Shown here piece by piece: positions 1-9,158 of a DNA stretch of 64,000 bases; the first letter of the stretch is position 1, and the number at the start of each line of letters is the position of its first letter. Origin of the DNA: Paraburkholderia silvatlantica (GTDB lineage: Bacteria > Pseudomonadota > Gammaproteobacteria > Burkholderiales > Burkholderiaceae); contig NZ_QEOL01000032.1 in assembly GCF_003096715.1 (NCBI RefSeq), forward strand, positions 18,258 through 82,257. Reading direction: 5' to 3'. The position numbers were made by a program, and so were the translations under genes. The notes beneath the pieces were generated by a model that searched no databases, was not told where the DNA came from, and saw nothing but the letters and a program-made list of their open reading frames with translations.

Positions 1-920
1 AAGTTGTCGGCGAAGGTGCCGTACACGTCGTCGGTCAGGATGATGAGATCCGGACGCTCCTTCACGATCTCGGCGACGTATTCGAGGCTCGCGTCGTCGA
101 TCTTCACTGAAGGCGGGTTGCTCGGGTTCACGAGGAAGAACGCCTTGACCTTCGGGTCGCGCAGCTTGTCGAGTTCCTTCTTCGAGTACTGCCAGTTGTT
201 TTCCACCGTGGCGTTCAGATGCACCACGTTGAGCCGGTAGTCGTTGAGTTCCGGAATCTCGATGTACGGCGTGAAGATCGGCATGCCGAGCGCGATGGTG
301 TCGCCCGCCTTGATCAGGAAGTTCTCGCGCAACGTGTTGAAGATGTACGTCATGGCCGCCGTGCCGCCCTCCACCGCGAACACGTCGAACTCGCCGACGA
401 ACGGATGCTTGCCGATCATCTCGCGGCGCAGGTACTGCCCGACGATGATCTCCGAAAGCTTGAGCATGCGGTCCGGCACCGGGTAGTTGCAGGCGAGAAT
501 GCCTTCGCACATCTCATAGAGGAAGTCGCCCGCCGAAAGTCCCAGCTGGTCGCGCACGTACGACACCGCGCCCGCGAGGAACCTGATGCCGGGCTGCCCC
601 TTGTTCTCGCGCACGAAGAGATCGAAGCGCTCGACGATGCCGTCGCGCTGCGGGAAGCCGCCCACGCCCTCGGGCATGTAGGCAAACGAGCGCTCCGACT
701 CGCGCATGGCGAAGAGGCCGAGCTGCCAGAAGCCGTGGCGCGGAATCGTGGCGAGGAAGTTGGGGTTGCCGCGGCCCGCGTTGAGCATCGCGAGATTGGC
801 CGGGCGCGCGCTCGCGCCGCCGCCGGCCGCCTTGATGAGTTCGTCCTTCAGTTCGAACGGGCTCAATGCCTCGAGACCTGACTTTTCTTTCGCGCCGTTG
901 CCCTTCGATTTCGTTGCCAT
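1..920 (-). CDS. asdA: Bifunctional aspartate aminotransferase / L-aspartate 4-decarboxylase, partial
   Basis: PLP fold-type I enzyme that converts L-aspartate to L-alanine plus CO2 (and transaminates). The visible 306 residues begin MATKSKGNG and run through the family blocks GRGNPNFLATIPRHGFWQLG, FAYMPEGVGGFPQ and FFLVNPSNPPSVKI, with the PLP-contacting DDVYGTF at the window edge; the Schiff-base lysine lies outside. It is transcribed after aspT, 70 bp downstream, and this pairing is the classic aspartate-alanine exchange operon: decarboxylation consumes a proton inside the cell and the antiporter exchanges substrate for product. The start ATG at 918-920 is the first good methionine. The product is sure from sequence; the physiological role is inferred from the family. 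Confidence 0.93.
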   Translation of the reverse strand, partial: MATKSKGNGAKEKSGLEALSPFELKDELIKAAGGGASARPANLAMLNAGRGNPNFLATIPRHGFWQLGLFAMRESERSFAYMPEGVGGFPQRDGIVERFDLFVRENKGQPGIRFLAGAVSYVRDQLGLSAGDFLYEMCEGILACNYPVPDRMLKLSEIIVGQYLRREMIGKHPFVGEFDVFAVEGGTAAMTYIFNTLRENFLIKAGDTIALGMPIFTPYIEIPELNDYRLNVVHLNATVENNWQYSKKELDKLRDPKVKAFFLVNPSNPPSVKIDDASLEYVAEIVKERPDLIILTDDVYGTFADN

Positions 921-990
921 GTGTTCTCCATTGGAAGACGTTGCGCATGCCGCGGGCTTTTTTCCTCGCGCAGCACACGTTGGGTGCATG

Positions 991-2676
991 TCATGCAAGA
1001 CCGACCACGAGCGGCCCGAGCAGCGTGAGCAACACGTTCGCGATCGCGTAGGTAATGGCGAACGGCACAGTGGGCACCGCGCTTTCCGCCTTGTCGAGAA
1101 CGCCGCCGAAAGCCGGGTTCGCACTGCGCGCGCCGGACAGCGCGCCCGCCAGAATGGCGGCGTTGTTGTACCTGAGCACGTAGCGGCCAAACAGCATCGT
1201 GAGAATCAGCGGCACGATCGTCACCACGACGCCGAGCAGGAAGATGGTGAGGCCGCTCTGCTTGATCGTCACGACGGCCTGCAGGCCCGAGTTCAGCCCC
1301 ACCACCGCGACGAATGCAGCGAGACCGAAGTCCTTGAGCAGTTGCGACGCCGCAGGCGGCATCACGCCGTACATGGGATGCTTGCCGCGCATCCATCCGA
1401 ACACGAGACCCGCGAGCAGGCAGCCGCCGCCGGAGCCGAGCGTGAGCGGAATGCCGGCGACGTTCACCACGATCAGGCCCACCAGCAAGCCGAGCACGAG
1501 GCCCACGCCCATGTAGATGAAGTCGGTCTTGTTGCTGTACGCGAGTTCATAGCCGGCGGCCTGCACGGCGCGTTTCGTATCCGTCGCGGTGCCGTAGATC
1601 GTCACCACGTCGCCGTGCTCGAGCTTCGTTTCGGGCAGGAGCGGCACGGGCTGGCCCACACGCTCGATCTTCTCGATGTACACGCCATGACGCAGATCGC
1701 GGTCCACGTTCTTGCGCACTTCGGCAATCGTCGTGTGGTTCATGCCCTTCTTCGTGAAGACGAGCTGGCGCGTTTGCATCACGAGGCTCATACCGCCCGA
1801 GTCCGGCACTTCCGGCCCGATCAGCGCGCCCACTTCGACCATCTGCTCGCGGCGGCCCACCACCAGCACGACGTCGTCGCGGCTCAGCACGAAGTCGGGG
1901 GCGGCGTCGAGCATCTTGCCGGCGCGGCGAATCTTCTCGACCGCCACGAAGTCGCCCTCGGCCAGCTCGATCTGCTTGACGGTCTTGCCCGCGGCGTTCC
2001 CGACGCGGAACACGCGCCCGAACAACTCGGGCAGCGCCGTGATCTGGCCCGGCCCCGCGGCGGCGTTGCCGCCCGACATCTCGCGCTCGGCGTCCGCGGA
2101 GGCGTCCTTGAGGCTGCGGCCCATGAACTTCGGCAGGATGTTCACGCAAACGATGATCGCGCCGAGCGAGCCGAACACGTACGTGACGGCATAGCCGATC
2201 GCGACGTCGGCCTGCATGGCCTTCACCTGGTCGGGCGGCAGACCGAGGCGCGCAATCGCGTCACCAGCCGTGCCGATGATGGCCGACTGCGTCATGCCGC
2301 CCGCCGCCAGACCCGCGGCAAGGCCCTTGTTGAGGTGAAAGAGCTTCGCGCAAACCAGCACGGTGGCGAGACCCGCCAACGCCATGAACACCGCCATGGC
2401 GATTTCGCGCAGCGTCTTGCGGTTGAGCGAGTTGAAGAAGCCCGGACCGGAGTCGTAGCCCACGGCGTAGATGAAGACGGCGAACATCACCGCCTTCACG
2501 CCGTTGTCGACGGTCACGCCCACCTGGCTCACGACGACGGCCGCGAGCAGCGAGCCGCCCACGCCGCCTAGCTGGAACTTGCCGAAGTTGATCTGGCCGA
2601 TCCAGTAGCCAACGGCCAGAGAGAGAAATAACGCGATTTCCGGTGATTTGTGAAAGATGTCATGCAACCATTGCAT
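991..2676 (-). CDS. aspT: Aspartate:alanine antiporter AspT
   Basis: Inner-membrane exchanger of the AAEx family, 561 residues. The layout is typical: an N-terminal half of membrane segments, two TrkA-C-like cytoplasmic domains around residues 210-370 (for example GDFVAVEKIRRAG and LEHGDVVTIYG), then a second membrane half ending TYAIANVLLTLLGPLVVGLA. The chosen ATG (2674-2676) gives MQWLHDIFHKSP and has an upstream AGCGAGGG ribosome site; a longer open frame exists but its first 36 residues are low quality. It sits between asdA and the remains of a second copy, so one intact antiporter remains. Together with asdA it should give a proton-motive, acid-consuming aspartate cycle. Confidence 0.92.
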   Translation of the reverse strand: MQWLHDIFHKSPEIALFLSLAVGYWIGQINFGKFQLGGVGGSLLAAVVVSQVGVTVDNGVKAVMFAVFIYAVGYDSGPGFFNSLNRKTLREIAMAVFMALAGLATVLVCAKLFHLNKGLAAGLAAGGMTQSAIIGTAGDAIARLGLPPDQVKAMQADVAIGYAVTYVFGSLGAIIVCVNILPKFMGRSLKDASADAEREMSGGNAAAGPGQITALPELFGRVFRVGNAAGKTVKQIELAEGDFVAVEKIRRAGKMLDAAPDFVLSRDDVVLVVGRREQMVEVGALIGPEVPDSGGMSLVMQTRQLVFTKKGMNHTTIAEVRKNVDRDLRHGVYIEKIERVGQPVPLLPETKLEHGDVVTIYGTATDTKRAVQAAGYELAYSNKTDFIYMGVGLVLGLLVGLIVVNVAGIPLTLGSGGGCLLAGLVFGWMRGKHPMYGVMPPAASQLLKDFGLAAFVAVVGLNSGLQAVVTIKQSGLTIFLLGVVVTIVPLILTMLFGRYVLRYNNAAILAGALSGARSANPAFGGVLDKAESAVPTVPFAITYAIANVLLTLLGPLVVGLA

Positions 2677-2776
2677 CGTACCCTCGCTTTGGAAAGAAGC
2701 CCCCGTTGCTGCTGGGGATGACCGGCAATCGAACGCCGGCCGGTCAGATCGAGCCGAAAACACCGGCCAGAATTCG

Positions 2777-3297
2777 TCAGCCAAACTTCGCTGCGGGCCC
2801 CACTACCACGGAGCCCATGAGTGGCAGGAGGATGTTCGACAGCGCGTAGGCGATCGTGTAGCCGATCACGGAAGTGGAGTGCCCTTCGTCGAGCGCGCCG
2901 TCGCAGCCGAGCTCGCGATACAGGCGCGCGGCTCTTCGCGCAGATTCGCGCGCTGGATCGGCGGGGCAATCTAGCTCGCGAAGAGCACGATGGTGATGAG
3001 GCCAAAGAGATCGCTCACCGCCGCGGTGCCCGCATCGAGCTTCATCACGACGGCCGCGATCATGACGAGCGCCATGACCGAGACGATCTCGACGATCGAG
3101 AGTAGTCCGCAGCGCCAGCCGCGCCCGACGTTCGCAAAAAACTGCGGACCGCCCGTGAAGGCGAGCGCGAAGATGAAGAATGCGAAAGCAATGTTCTTGG
3201 GGTCCGGCGAGATGCGCGCGCCGGTTTGCCCGAGCACGAGCGCGAGGCTCACGATCAGGGCAATCCCGGGTTGCGACTTCAGCAATTCGACGATCAT
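2777..3297 (-). pseudogene. Degraded second AspT-family antiporter
   Basis: The 5' part from the ATG at 3297 encodes about 108 residues of clear AAEx N-terminus (LIVSLALVLGQTGARISPDP, FTGGPQFFANVGRG) and then stops at TAG. In another frame the sequence continues as DCPADPARESARRAARLYRE and ends STSVIGYTIAYALSNILLPL-MGSVVVG, which looks like an AspT C-terminus. The whole middle, about 400 residues with both TrkA-C domains, is missing. So this is a paralogue broken by a frameshift plus a large internal deletion. It lies immediately upstream of intact aspT and probably still carries the operon promoter. Assembly error is possible but would not easily give such a deletion. Confidence 0.75.
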
Positions 3298-3905
3298 GTC
3301 TGGTGTGCCGATTTACGTTTTAGTTAGCCCGAAAACATGCTCAAAATGAGACTGAACAGACATTAAATAACATGCAAAGCGAATGCAGAGGGTTATCCCC
3401 CACATGCGCGCCGATTCTTTCGCGCAGCAGAAAAGTCAATTCGCGTCAATTACCGGCTTGTGAATTACCGCGAATTCACAGACCGTAACGCCACACAGTT
3501 CACTGCAGGCAAAGGTGAATCAGACATGAATCAGACATTATAACGACCGACGCGACAGGGAACCCGCAGCTTGCGCGAGACCCGCAAGCAGGTTATCCGC
3601 AATGCACAAAGATTAGCCAGTGACAAAAACGCACAATGCATTCCCCGCTCGATAGATGCCGATTGCGTATTGAATCTTTTACAGGCTGGAAATACTGCAG
3701 CGCGTTGAGATAGATATTGTAATTTTCACCGACTGTCAATATTATTTTGTCAGATTCCCGCAGTCGTTCATTGCAGTCGTTCATTGCAGCCATCCATTCG
3801 AGGCGCATTAACCATAACAACGCGGCACGCCGTTTCGTTTCTCAACTTCGCCAGCAGTTGCAGTCTCCCTCAAACGGTCCATGCATCGAGCATACGAGGC
3901 TACAC
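3298..3905. promoter_or_regulatory. Divergent control region between the aspT wreck and lysR
   Basis: No gene seen. This 608-bp region is less GC-rich than its flanks and should hold the promoters of the leftward asd/aspT operon and the rightward lysR. A perfect 13-bp tandem duplication, CAGTCGTTCATTG, lies at 3761-3773 and 3774-3786. No unambiguous LysR T-N11-A operator could be singled out by eye. Confidence 0.4.
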
Positions 3906-4868
3906 ATGAACCAGATACACGCCATGCGCGTCTTCGTCGGGGTTGCGGAAACCGGGAGCTTTCGTCGCGCCGCGCAGCAGCTCGACGTCTCCAACGCGCT
4001 CGTCACGCGCTCCGTCGCGATGCTCGAGGCGCACCTGAATACACGCCTCATCAATCGCACCACGCGCAATCTCGCGCTTACCGAGGCAGGGCAGCGCTAC
4101 CTCGAAGGCTGTCGTTGCGTGCTGGAGGAGCTCGACCATCTGGAGCGCTCGCTGGCGCAAACCGAAAGCGAGCCGAGCGGCACGCTGCGCGTGGTGGCCG
4201 CGGGCGCGCTCTCGCTTGCTGCGCTTACGCCGCTCATCGACGGATACCGGCGCCGGTATCCGCGCGTGAACGTGCGCCTCACGCTCGCCGAGCGGCCCGT
4301 GGATCTCGTGGAAGACGGCTTCGACGTGGGCATCGTCGGCGCCACGCCCGCACGCAACGGCGAGTGTGTGGAGCGCGCGCTCGGCACCACGACGTTCGTC
4401 CCCTGCGCGGCTCCCGCCTGGCTCGCGGAGCACGGCGAGCCGCATACGCCTGCGCAGCTCGCGCAGTGCGCGGCGGTCGCGCTGCCTCCCGAGGAGCGCA
4501 GCGCGACGTGGCAGTTCGCGAAGCCCGGCGAGCGCGCGCAGCAGGTCACGCTGCAGCCCGGCTACGCCGTGAACAACATGCTGATGGTGCGGCTCGCCGC
4601 GCTGGCCGGCATGGGCGTGGCGATCGTGCCCGCGCCGCTCGTGGCCGACGACTTCACCGCGGGCACCTTGCGCCGGCTCCTGCCCGACTACGACATCGAC
4701 GATCCCGACGCGCGCATGTCGATCGTCTATCCGAGCCGCCAGTATCTGCCCGCGAAGACGCGCCGCTTCGTCGACTACACGGTCGAGCATTTCGAGCTTG
4801 CGCGTCATGCAGCGCCAATGCTGGCGAGTTCGACTGGCGCACCCAGCCGGCCGCTAAGCGTGGCGTGA
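3906..4868 (+). CDS. LysR-family transcriptional regulator
   Basis: 320-residue regulator. Residues 1-60 form the winged helix (MNQIHAMRVFVGVAETGSFR, then RAAQQLDVSNALVTRSVAML) and residues about 90-300 form the periplasmic-binding-like effector domain. The ATG at 3906 aligns with the family start; an in-frame extension upstream to 3747 is intergenic in character. It is divergent from the asdA-aspT operon across a 608-bp control region, so it is a candidate regulator of aspartate decarboxylation, though LysR proteins of this CrgA/DmlR-like look often act elsewhere. The effector is unknown. Confidence 0.85.
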   Translation: MNQIHAMRVFVGVAETGSFRRAAQQLDVSNALVTRSVAMLEAHLNTRLINRTTRNLALTEAGQRYLEGCRCVLEELDHLERSLAQTESEPSGTLRVVAAGALSLAALTPLIDGYRRRYPRVNVRLTLAERPVDLVEDGFDVGIVGATPARNGECVERALGTTTFVPCAAPAWLAEHGEPHTPAQLAQCAAVALPPEERSATWQFAKPGERAQQVTLQPGYAVNNMLMVRLAALAGMGVAIVPAPLVADDFTAGTLRRLLPDYDIDDPDARMSIVYPSRQYLPAKTRRFVDYTVEHFELARHAAPMLASSTGAPSRPLSVA

Positions 4869-4950
4869 GACCACATCGGGCGTGCGCAGTGAGACCATGC
4901 CGCTTGCGAACATGCGGTTAGCGAACATGCCGCTCGCGTGCGGCCTCGCG

Positions 4951-5496
4951 TCAGAGCCGCGGCGAGCTGCCGTCGAGCGGAACCAGCAGGCCTCCCTCGC
5001 CCGCGCCGCACATCTCACGCAGCAATCCCGCTTCGCGCTCGTGCACTTCCACGGGTAACCACAATGCCCCCGCCCATGCGAGGTAGCGCGCGCGATGCTG
5101 GCCATTGCGAAACGCCACCACGCCCTCGTGCGCGAGTCCGAGCCATCCGGCCAACCCCGGCACGCGGCGTTTGCTGATCGTCACGTAGGGCATCTGCGGC
5201 ACGCGCTCGTTGTCCGGATCGAGAAACTCGCGAATGCCGCGAATCTTGCCGCTATGCCAGTCGTCGACGGGCTTGAGCACGTAGTCGGTGTCGTCGCGGT
5301 TGGCGCAGAGCAGCAGCTCGTGCAGATCGACGATCACGACGACGTGGCGCGTGCCGTCGGTCGTGAAGACGCGCTTGAAGCGCACATGGTCATACGCATC
5401 GTGGTCGGGCAACGGGACGGTCCACAACGGTCCACAAGCGGGATACGGCGAGGAATCCGAAACGGAAGTGATGCTGGACATGGACGTCGATTGCAT
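4951..5496 (-). CDS. Hypothetical protein with a fertility-inhibition-factor-like NGxHR motif
   Basis: About 181 residues from the ATG at 5494-5496; another ATG lies five codons later and a longer frame reaches 5586. No signal peptide or membrane segment. The C-terminal half contains GVVAFRNGQHRARYLAWAGA followed by LWLPVEV, recalling the F-x-NGRHR-x6-G-x4-PV core of the plasmid fertility inhibition factor family, which is also found as stand-alone chromosomal proteins in Burkholderiaceae. It is convergent with the LysR gene and divergent from the crotonase. Function unknown; the family link is by motif memory only. Confidence 0.5.
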   Translation of the reverse strand: MQSTSMSSITSVSDSSPYPACGPLWTVPLPDHDAYDHVRFKRVFTTDGTRHVVVIVDLHELLLCANRDDTDYVLKPVDDWHSGKIRGIREFLDPDNERVPQMPYVTISKRRVPGLAGWLGLAHEGVVAFRNGQHRARYLAWAGALWLPVEVHEREAGLLREMCGAGEGGLLVPLDGSSPRL

Positions 5497-5599
5497 GCGT
5501 GCGGTGTGGAAAGCGCAGTTCAGGAAATGAAACCGGCCTAAGCTACGGATGGACCATGAAATTTTTATGACGAATGCGGGGTGCATCGAGGAGCCACAG

Positions 5600-6415
5600 A
5601 TGACGATCGAAACCTTCGGCGAGCACGTCCGTATCGAAACTCAGGCACGTGTAGCAATTCTCGTGCTCGACCGCCCGGCGCAGCGCAACGCCATCGACAG
5701 GCCCGTGGCGAATGCACTCGCTGCCGCCTTTGCGCGCTTCGAAGCAAATCCCGCATGGCTCGCGGGCGTGCTGTACGGCGCAGGCGGCACGTTCTGCGCA
5801 GGTGCGGACCTCACCGCGCTCGCCGACCCCGAACGCCGCAATGAAATCCACGCGGACGGCAGCGGCCCAGGCCCCCTCGGCCCCACGCGCATGTCGCTCA
5901 GCAAGCCCGTGATCGCAGCGATTTCGGGCTATGCCGTTGCGGGCGGGCTCGAACTCGCATTGCTGTGCGACCTGCGCGTGGTCGAAGAAGACGCGGTGCT
6001 CGGCGTGTTCTGCCGCCGCGTGGGCGTGCCGCTCATCGACGGCGGCACAGTGCGCCTGCCGCGGCTGATCGGCCTGTCGCGCGCGCTCGATCTGATCCTC
6101 ACGGGGCGCGCCGTCGATGCGCAGGAAGCCCTCGCGTTCGGCCTCGCCAATCGCGTCGTAGCGAAAGGCGGCGCGCGCGAGGCTGCCGGGCAGCTTGCGG
6201 CGCAACTCGCGGCGCTACCGCAGGCCGCGTTGCTCGCGGACCGCCGCTCGGCGCTCGAACACAGCATGCTGCCCGACACCGCCGAGGCGTTGCGCCGCGA
6301 AGGCGCGCTCGGCTACCGCGCGGTGCTCGACGAAGGGCTCGCGCTCGCGGCGCGCTTCGCGGCCGGCGCGGGCCGTCATGGCGAACCGCTCGATCCACGC
6401 GAACCGTCGAGCTGA
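5600..6415 (+). CDS. Enoyl-CoA hydratase/isomerase (crotonase) family protein
   Basis: 271 residues; the start is fixed by GAGGAG six bases ahead of the ATG at 5600. The crotonase oxyanion-hole blocks are present: GGTFCAGADL, and KPVIAAISGYAVAGGLELAL with CDLRVV. The first catalytic glutamate (the GG-x-E position, E144 in rat hydratase) is kept. The second (E164 in the usual PE motif) is replaced: the aligned stretch reads GVFCRRVGVPLIDGGTVRL. That pattern occurs in a hydratase subgroup whose reaction may differ from plain hydration. No operon partner is evident; the next gene is a regulator 250 bp away. Confidence 0.85.
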   Translation: MTIETFGEHVRIETQARVAILVLDRPAQRNAIDRPVANALAAAFARFEANPAWLAGVLYGAGGTFCAGADLTALADPERRNEIHADGSGPGPLGPTRMSLSKPVIAAISGYAVAGGLELALLCDLRVVEEDAVLGVFCRRVGVPLIDGGTVRLPRLIGLSRALDLILTGRAVDAQEALAFGLANRVVAKGGAREAAGQLAAQLAALPQAALLADRRSALEHSMLPDTAEALRREGALGYRAVLDEGLALAARFAAGAGRHGEPLDPREPSS

Positions 6416-6666
6416 ACGGGCGTCGCACGCGAACCTCGCGAATTTCCCGAACCTCGCGACAGTCGCCTGGCGTGTCGCTGGCCGCCGTGTGCAGCGCTTG
6501 ACGCTTGAAGGCGCGCGCGCGACCCGCTACATTGAAACTGATCCGCGCCGCTGCCCCCCGCCGCCGCCATGTGTCATGACGCTGCGTACGCCTGCGTCTA
6601 ACGGCAATCTTCAGACGAACCGCCCCGGCGCCCCCTTCCCTGATGCCGCATCACGGGAGAGATCTC

Positions 6667-8484
6667 ATGCCGACGGATCGGATCATCCGCTTCGCGGACT
6701 TCGAACTCGACGTCGAGCGGTACCAGTTGCGCCGTGGAGGTACGGAGGTCAAGCTGGAGCGGTTGCCCATGGATCTCCTGATCCTGCTTGCCTCGCGCCG
6801 CGGCGAGCTGATCTCGCGCGCGGACATCGTCGACCGGCTGTGGGCCGGCAGCCCCTTTCGCGACACGGACAACGGCCTGAACACCGCGATCCGCAAGATC
6901 CGCATCGCGCTCGCCGACGACCCCGCCAATCCGCGTCACCTCATCACGGTGAAGGGCAAGGGCTACCGGTTCGACGGCATCCTGCCCGAGTCGTCCGGGC
7001 TCGATGGTGCGCCGGGCGCAACGCGCGATGCGCATGCGCCGCGCGAGAGCGAGTGCGCGCCGCCCGCCGTACGCATGCTGGTGCTGCCGTTCACCAACCA
7101 CACGGACGACGCGAGCCAGGACAGCCTGTGCAGCGCGCTCGCCGACGAGATCTCGGTCACGCTCGGCGCGCTCAACCCGGAGCGTCTGCTCACGATCGCG
7201 CGCACCACGGCAGCGCGATACCGCACGACGCAAAAAAGCATCGGCGAGATCGCGCGCGAGTTGAAGCTCGACTACGTGCTGGAAGGCTCGCTCACGCGCG
7301 CGGGGCAACAAACCCGCATCCTCGCGCGTCTGATCCGCTGCGCCGACGAAGCGCAGATCTGGAGCCGCGCGCACGAAAGCACCACGCAAGGTGCGCTCGA
7401 CATCCTCAAGGAAGCGGTCGCGGCGCTCGCCGAGAACCTGGCGTCCACGCTTTCCGGGCAGCAGCGCACGCGTCTCGAGCGGCGCCTGCCTGTCGATCCC
7501 GCCGCGCACGACGCGTATGTGCGCGGGCGTTTCTTCTGGTATCGCCGCGTGCATTTCGAAGCGGGCTTTTGCGCGCATCACGGCGTCGACGGCGAAGACT
7601 TCGTGCGCAGCCGGACCTATTTCGAGGCCGCGCTCGAGCACGACCCGAGCTATGCGCTCGGTTATACGGGCCTTTCGAACTACTACGGATCGACGGTCGT
7701 GCACGGCTTCGTCGCGCCGGACGATGGCTGGCCAGTCGCGCGCTCGCTTGCCGAAAGCGCGCTCGAACTCGACCCGGACCTGCCCGAGGCACATCACGCG
7801 CTCGCGGCCGTGCACTACTTCTACGACTGGGACTGGGACCGCGCCGAAGCTGGCTTCAAGGATGCGCTGCGGCGCAATCCGGGTTACCCGGAGGCGCATC
7901 GGCTCTATGCGCGCATGCTCGTGGCGGCGGGGCGCCGCGCGGAAGGCGACGCCGCGATGGAGCGCGCCGAGCGCATCGATCCGCTGGCGTTCCAGGGCTC
8001 GCGCGCGTTCGGCATGGTGATGTCGGGCAGGCATGCGGAAGTCGTGAGCGAATATCTCGCGCCGGGGCACATGGACCATCCGCCGCTCGTCTATCAGTTG
8101 CTCGCTACCGCGTTCGAAGTGAAAAAACTGTACGCGCAGGCCGTGGACGCCACCGTGGAGGCGCTCGAACGCTGCAACCAGCAAGCGCGCGCGGCGATCA
8201 TCCGCGCCCGCTGGGAAACGGGCGGCTATGACGCAGTGCTGCGCTGGTATCTGGAGGATCTGCTCGCGCGGCGGCGGGCCCGGTATACCTCGCCGCTGCT
8301 CATCGCCGAGGCCTACGCGCGTCTCGCGCAGCCCGACGACATGTTCCGCTGGCTCGAAACGGCGCTGGCCGAGCACAGTTCGCGGCTATGCGAGTTGCGC
8401 ACGAATCCATGGTTCGCGCCCTGGCGCCCGACGGGGCGCATGCGGCTCATCGAAAAACATATTGGCGGCGGCCCGACACGCTGA
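6667..8484 (+). CDS. CadC/ToxR-type winged-helix regulator with C-terminal TPR region
   Basis: 605 residues. Residues about 5-100 are an OmpR-type DNA-binding domain (DNGLNTAIRKIRIALADDP then TVKGKGYRFDG). Residues about 135-270 are a FlgO/TolB-like sensory block (VLPFTNHTDD, LDYVLEGSLTRAGQQTRI). The rest is helical with TPR-like repeats (for example LAAVHYFYDWDWDRAEAGF). No transmembrane segment is visible, so unlike CadC it should be cytoplasmic. GGGAGAG lies just ahead of the ATG at 6667. The signal and targets are unknown. The upstream 250 bp (6416-6666) hold a 12-bp direct repeat CGAACCTCGCGA and no gene. Confidence 0.8.
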   Translation: MPTDRIIRFADFELDVERYQLRRGGTEVKLERLPMDLLILLASRRGELISRADIVDRLWAGSPFRDTDNGLNTAIRKIRIALADDPANPRHLITVKGKGYRFDGILPESSGLDGAPGATRDAHAPRESECAPPAVRMLVLPFTNHTDDASQDSLCSALADEISVTLGALNPERLLTIARTTAARYRTTQKSIGEIARELKLDYVLEGSLTRAGQQTRILARLIRCADEAQIWSRAHESTTQGALDILKEAVAALAENLASTLSGQQRTRLERRLPVDPAAHDAYVRGRFFWYRRVHFEAGFCAHHGVDGEDFVRSRTYFEAALEHDPSYALGYTGLSNYYGSTVVHGFVAPDDGWPVARSLAESALELDPDLPEAHHALAAVHYFYDWDWDRAEAGFKDALRRNPGYPEAHRLYARMLVAAGRRAEGDAAMERAERIDPLAFQGSRAFGMVMSGRHAEVVSEYLAPGHMDHPPLVYQLLATAFEVKKLYAQAVDATVEALERCNQQARAAIIRARWETGGYDAVLRWYLEDLLARRRARYTSPLLIAEAYARLAQPDDMFRWLETALAEHSSRLCELRTNPWFAPWRPTGRMRLIEKHIGGGPTR

Positions 8485-8549
8485 GCGCCTGGCGCAGATC
8501 GTGAGAGTGCGTCGGGTCGCCGTCCCGATACCCGGGTCTGCGTGTCGAC

Positions 8550-8819
8550 TCAGTTCCCGTGATAGAGCCCCTGGTTCAGCGCCTTCTGCTGGCCCGATTG
8601 CTCGGAGCGCACCAGGTCCTGATAGACCTGAGCGTGCGTGAGCGCCATCGGCGCGCCCGAAGCGCTTGTCGACATCGGCGAGCCGCCCACGTCCTGCGCA
8701 GCCGGCGGCGTGCTGGCCTGTTGTGTCTGGTCGTCGCTCTGCGATTGCGCCAGCGCGCTGCCTGCGAATAAGGCGGCCGCTGCGGCCACCGCGATGCGTA
8801 CTGTGGTCATCGTGTTCAT
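8550..8819 (-). CDS. Small exported DUF4148-like protein
   Basis: 89 residues starting MNTMTTVRIAVAAAAALFAG with signal peptidase cleavage expected after SALAQ. The mature part is hydrophilic, rich in Q and S, and ends in LTHAQVYQDLVRSEQSGQQ, similar to the conserved end of the Burkholderia DUF4148 family (LTRAQVRAELVQLE type). The ATG at 8817-8819 has a GGAG upstream. A longer frame from 9047 lacks a signal sequence and is rejected. Predicted periplasmic; role unknown. Confidence 0.65.
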   Translation of the reverse strand: MNTMTTVRIAVAAAAALFAGSALAQSQSDDQTQQASTPPAAQDVGGSPMSTSASGAPMALTHAQVYQDLVRSEQSGQQKALNQGLYHGN

Positions 8820-9158
8820 GTCATCGCTCCAGGAGGGTTGCGCATGTTCGGTTCCGTCATGCGCGGGACGGACGACGCGAGGGCGGCGCCTGCCGGCGGG
8901 CGGGGTGTTTCGCTCGTTGGATCGTGTGGGTATCGTGCTGCCCGCGGGCGCGTTGCGCCATGCACGCAACCTGTAGAAATCGTCAAGAAATAGGAAGGAA
9001 CGGTGAACGGCGTGCGGCGGGAAAAGCTGTTGTTTTCCCAACAGCATTGAAAATGCGTGCCGTATGCGTTGTGCCGGCTTTCAGTACAATTCCGCGTTGA
9101 CTTAAATAACGCGGCTTCGCGCTAAACGCGCGCCGCCGTCCTGCGCCGACCCCACGCC
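8820..9158. promoter_or_regulatory. Intergenic region with two overlapping alternative hairpins
   Basis: 339 bp between two divergently transcribed genes. At 9019-9045 two perfect 7-bp inverted repeats share bases: GGGAAAA (9019-9025) with TTTTCCC (9033-9039), and GCTGTTG (9026-9032) with CAACAGC (9039-9045). Only one stem can form at a time. This could be an operator for the MFS gene at 9159 or a leader switch; nothing else is recognised. Confidence 0.4.

Noticed and set aside
706..2571. Long plus-strand open frame (621 codons) opposite aspT
   Set aside because: Arises from high-GC third-position bias of the real gene on the other strand; H/R/A-rich translation without domains. The same holds for long frames opposite hmgA, the chemoreceptor, amiC, pcnB and others.
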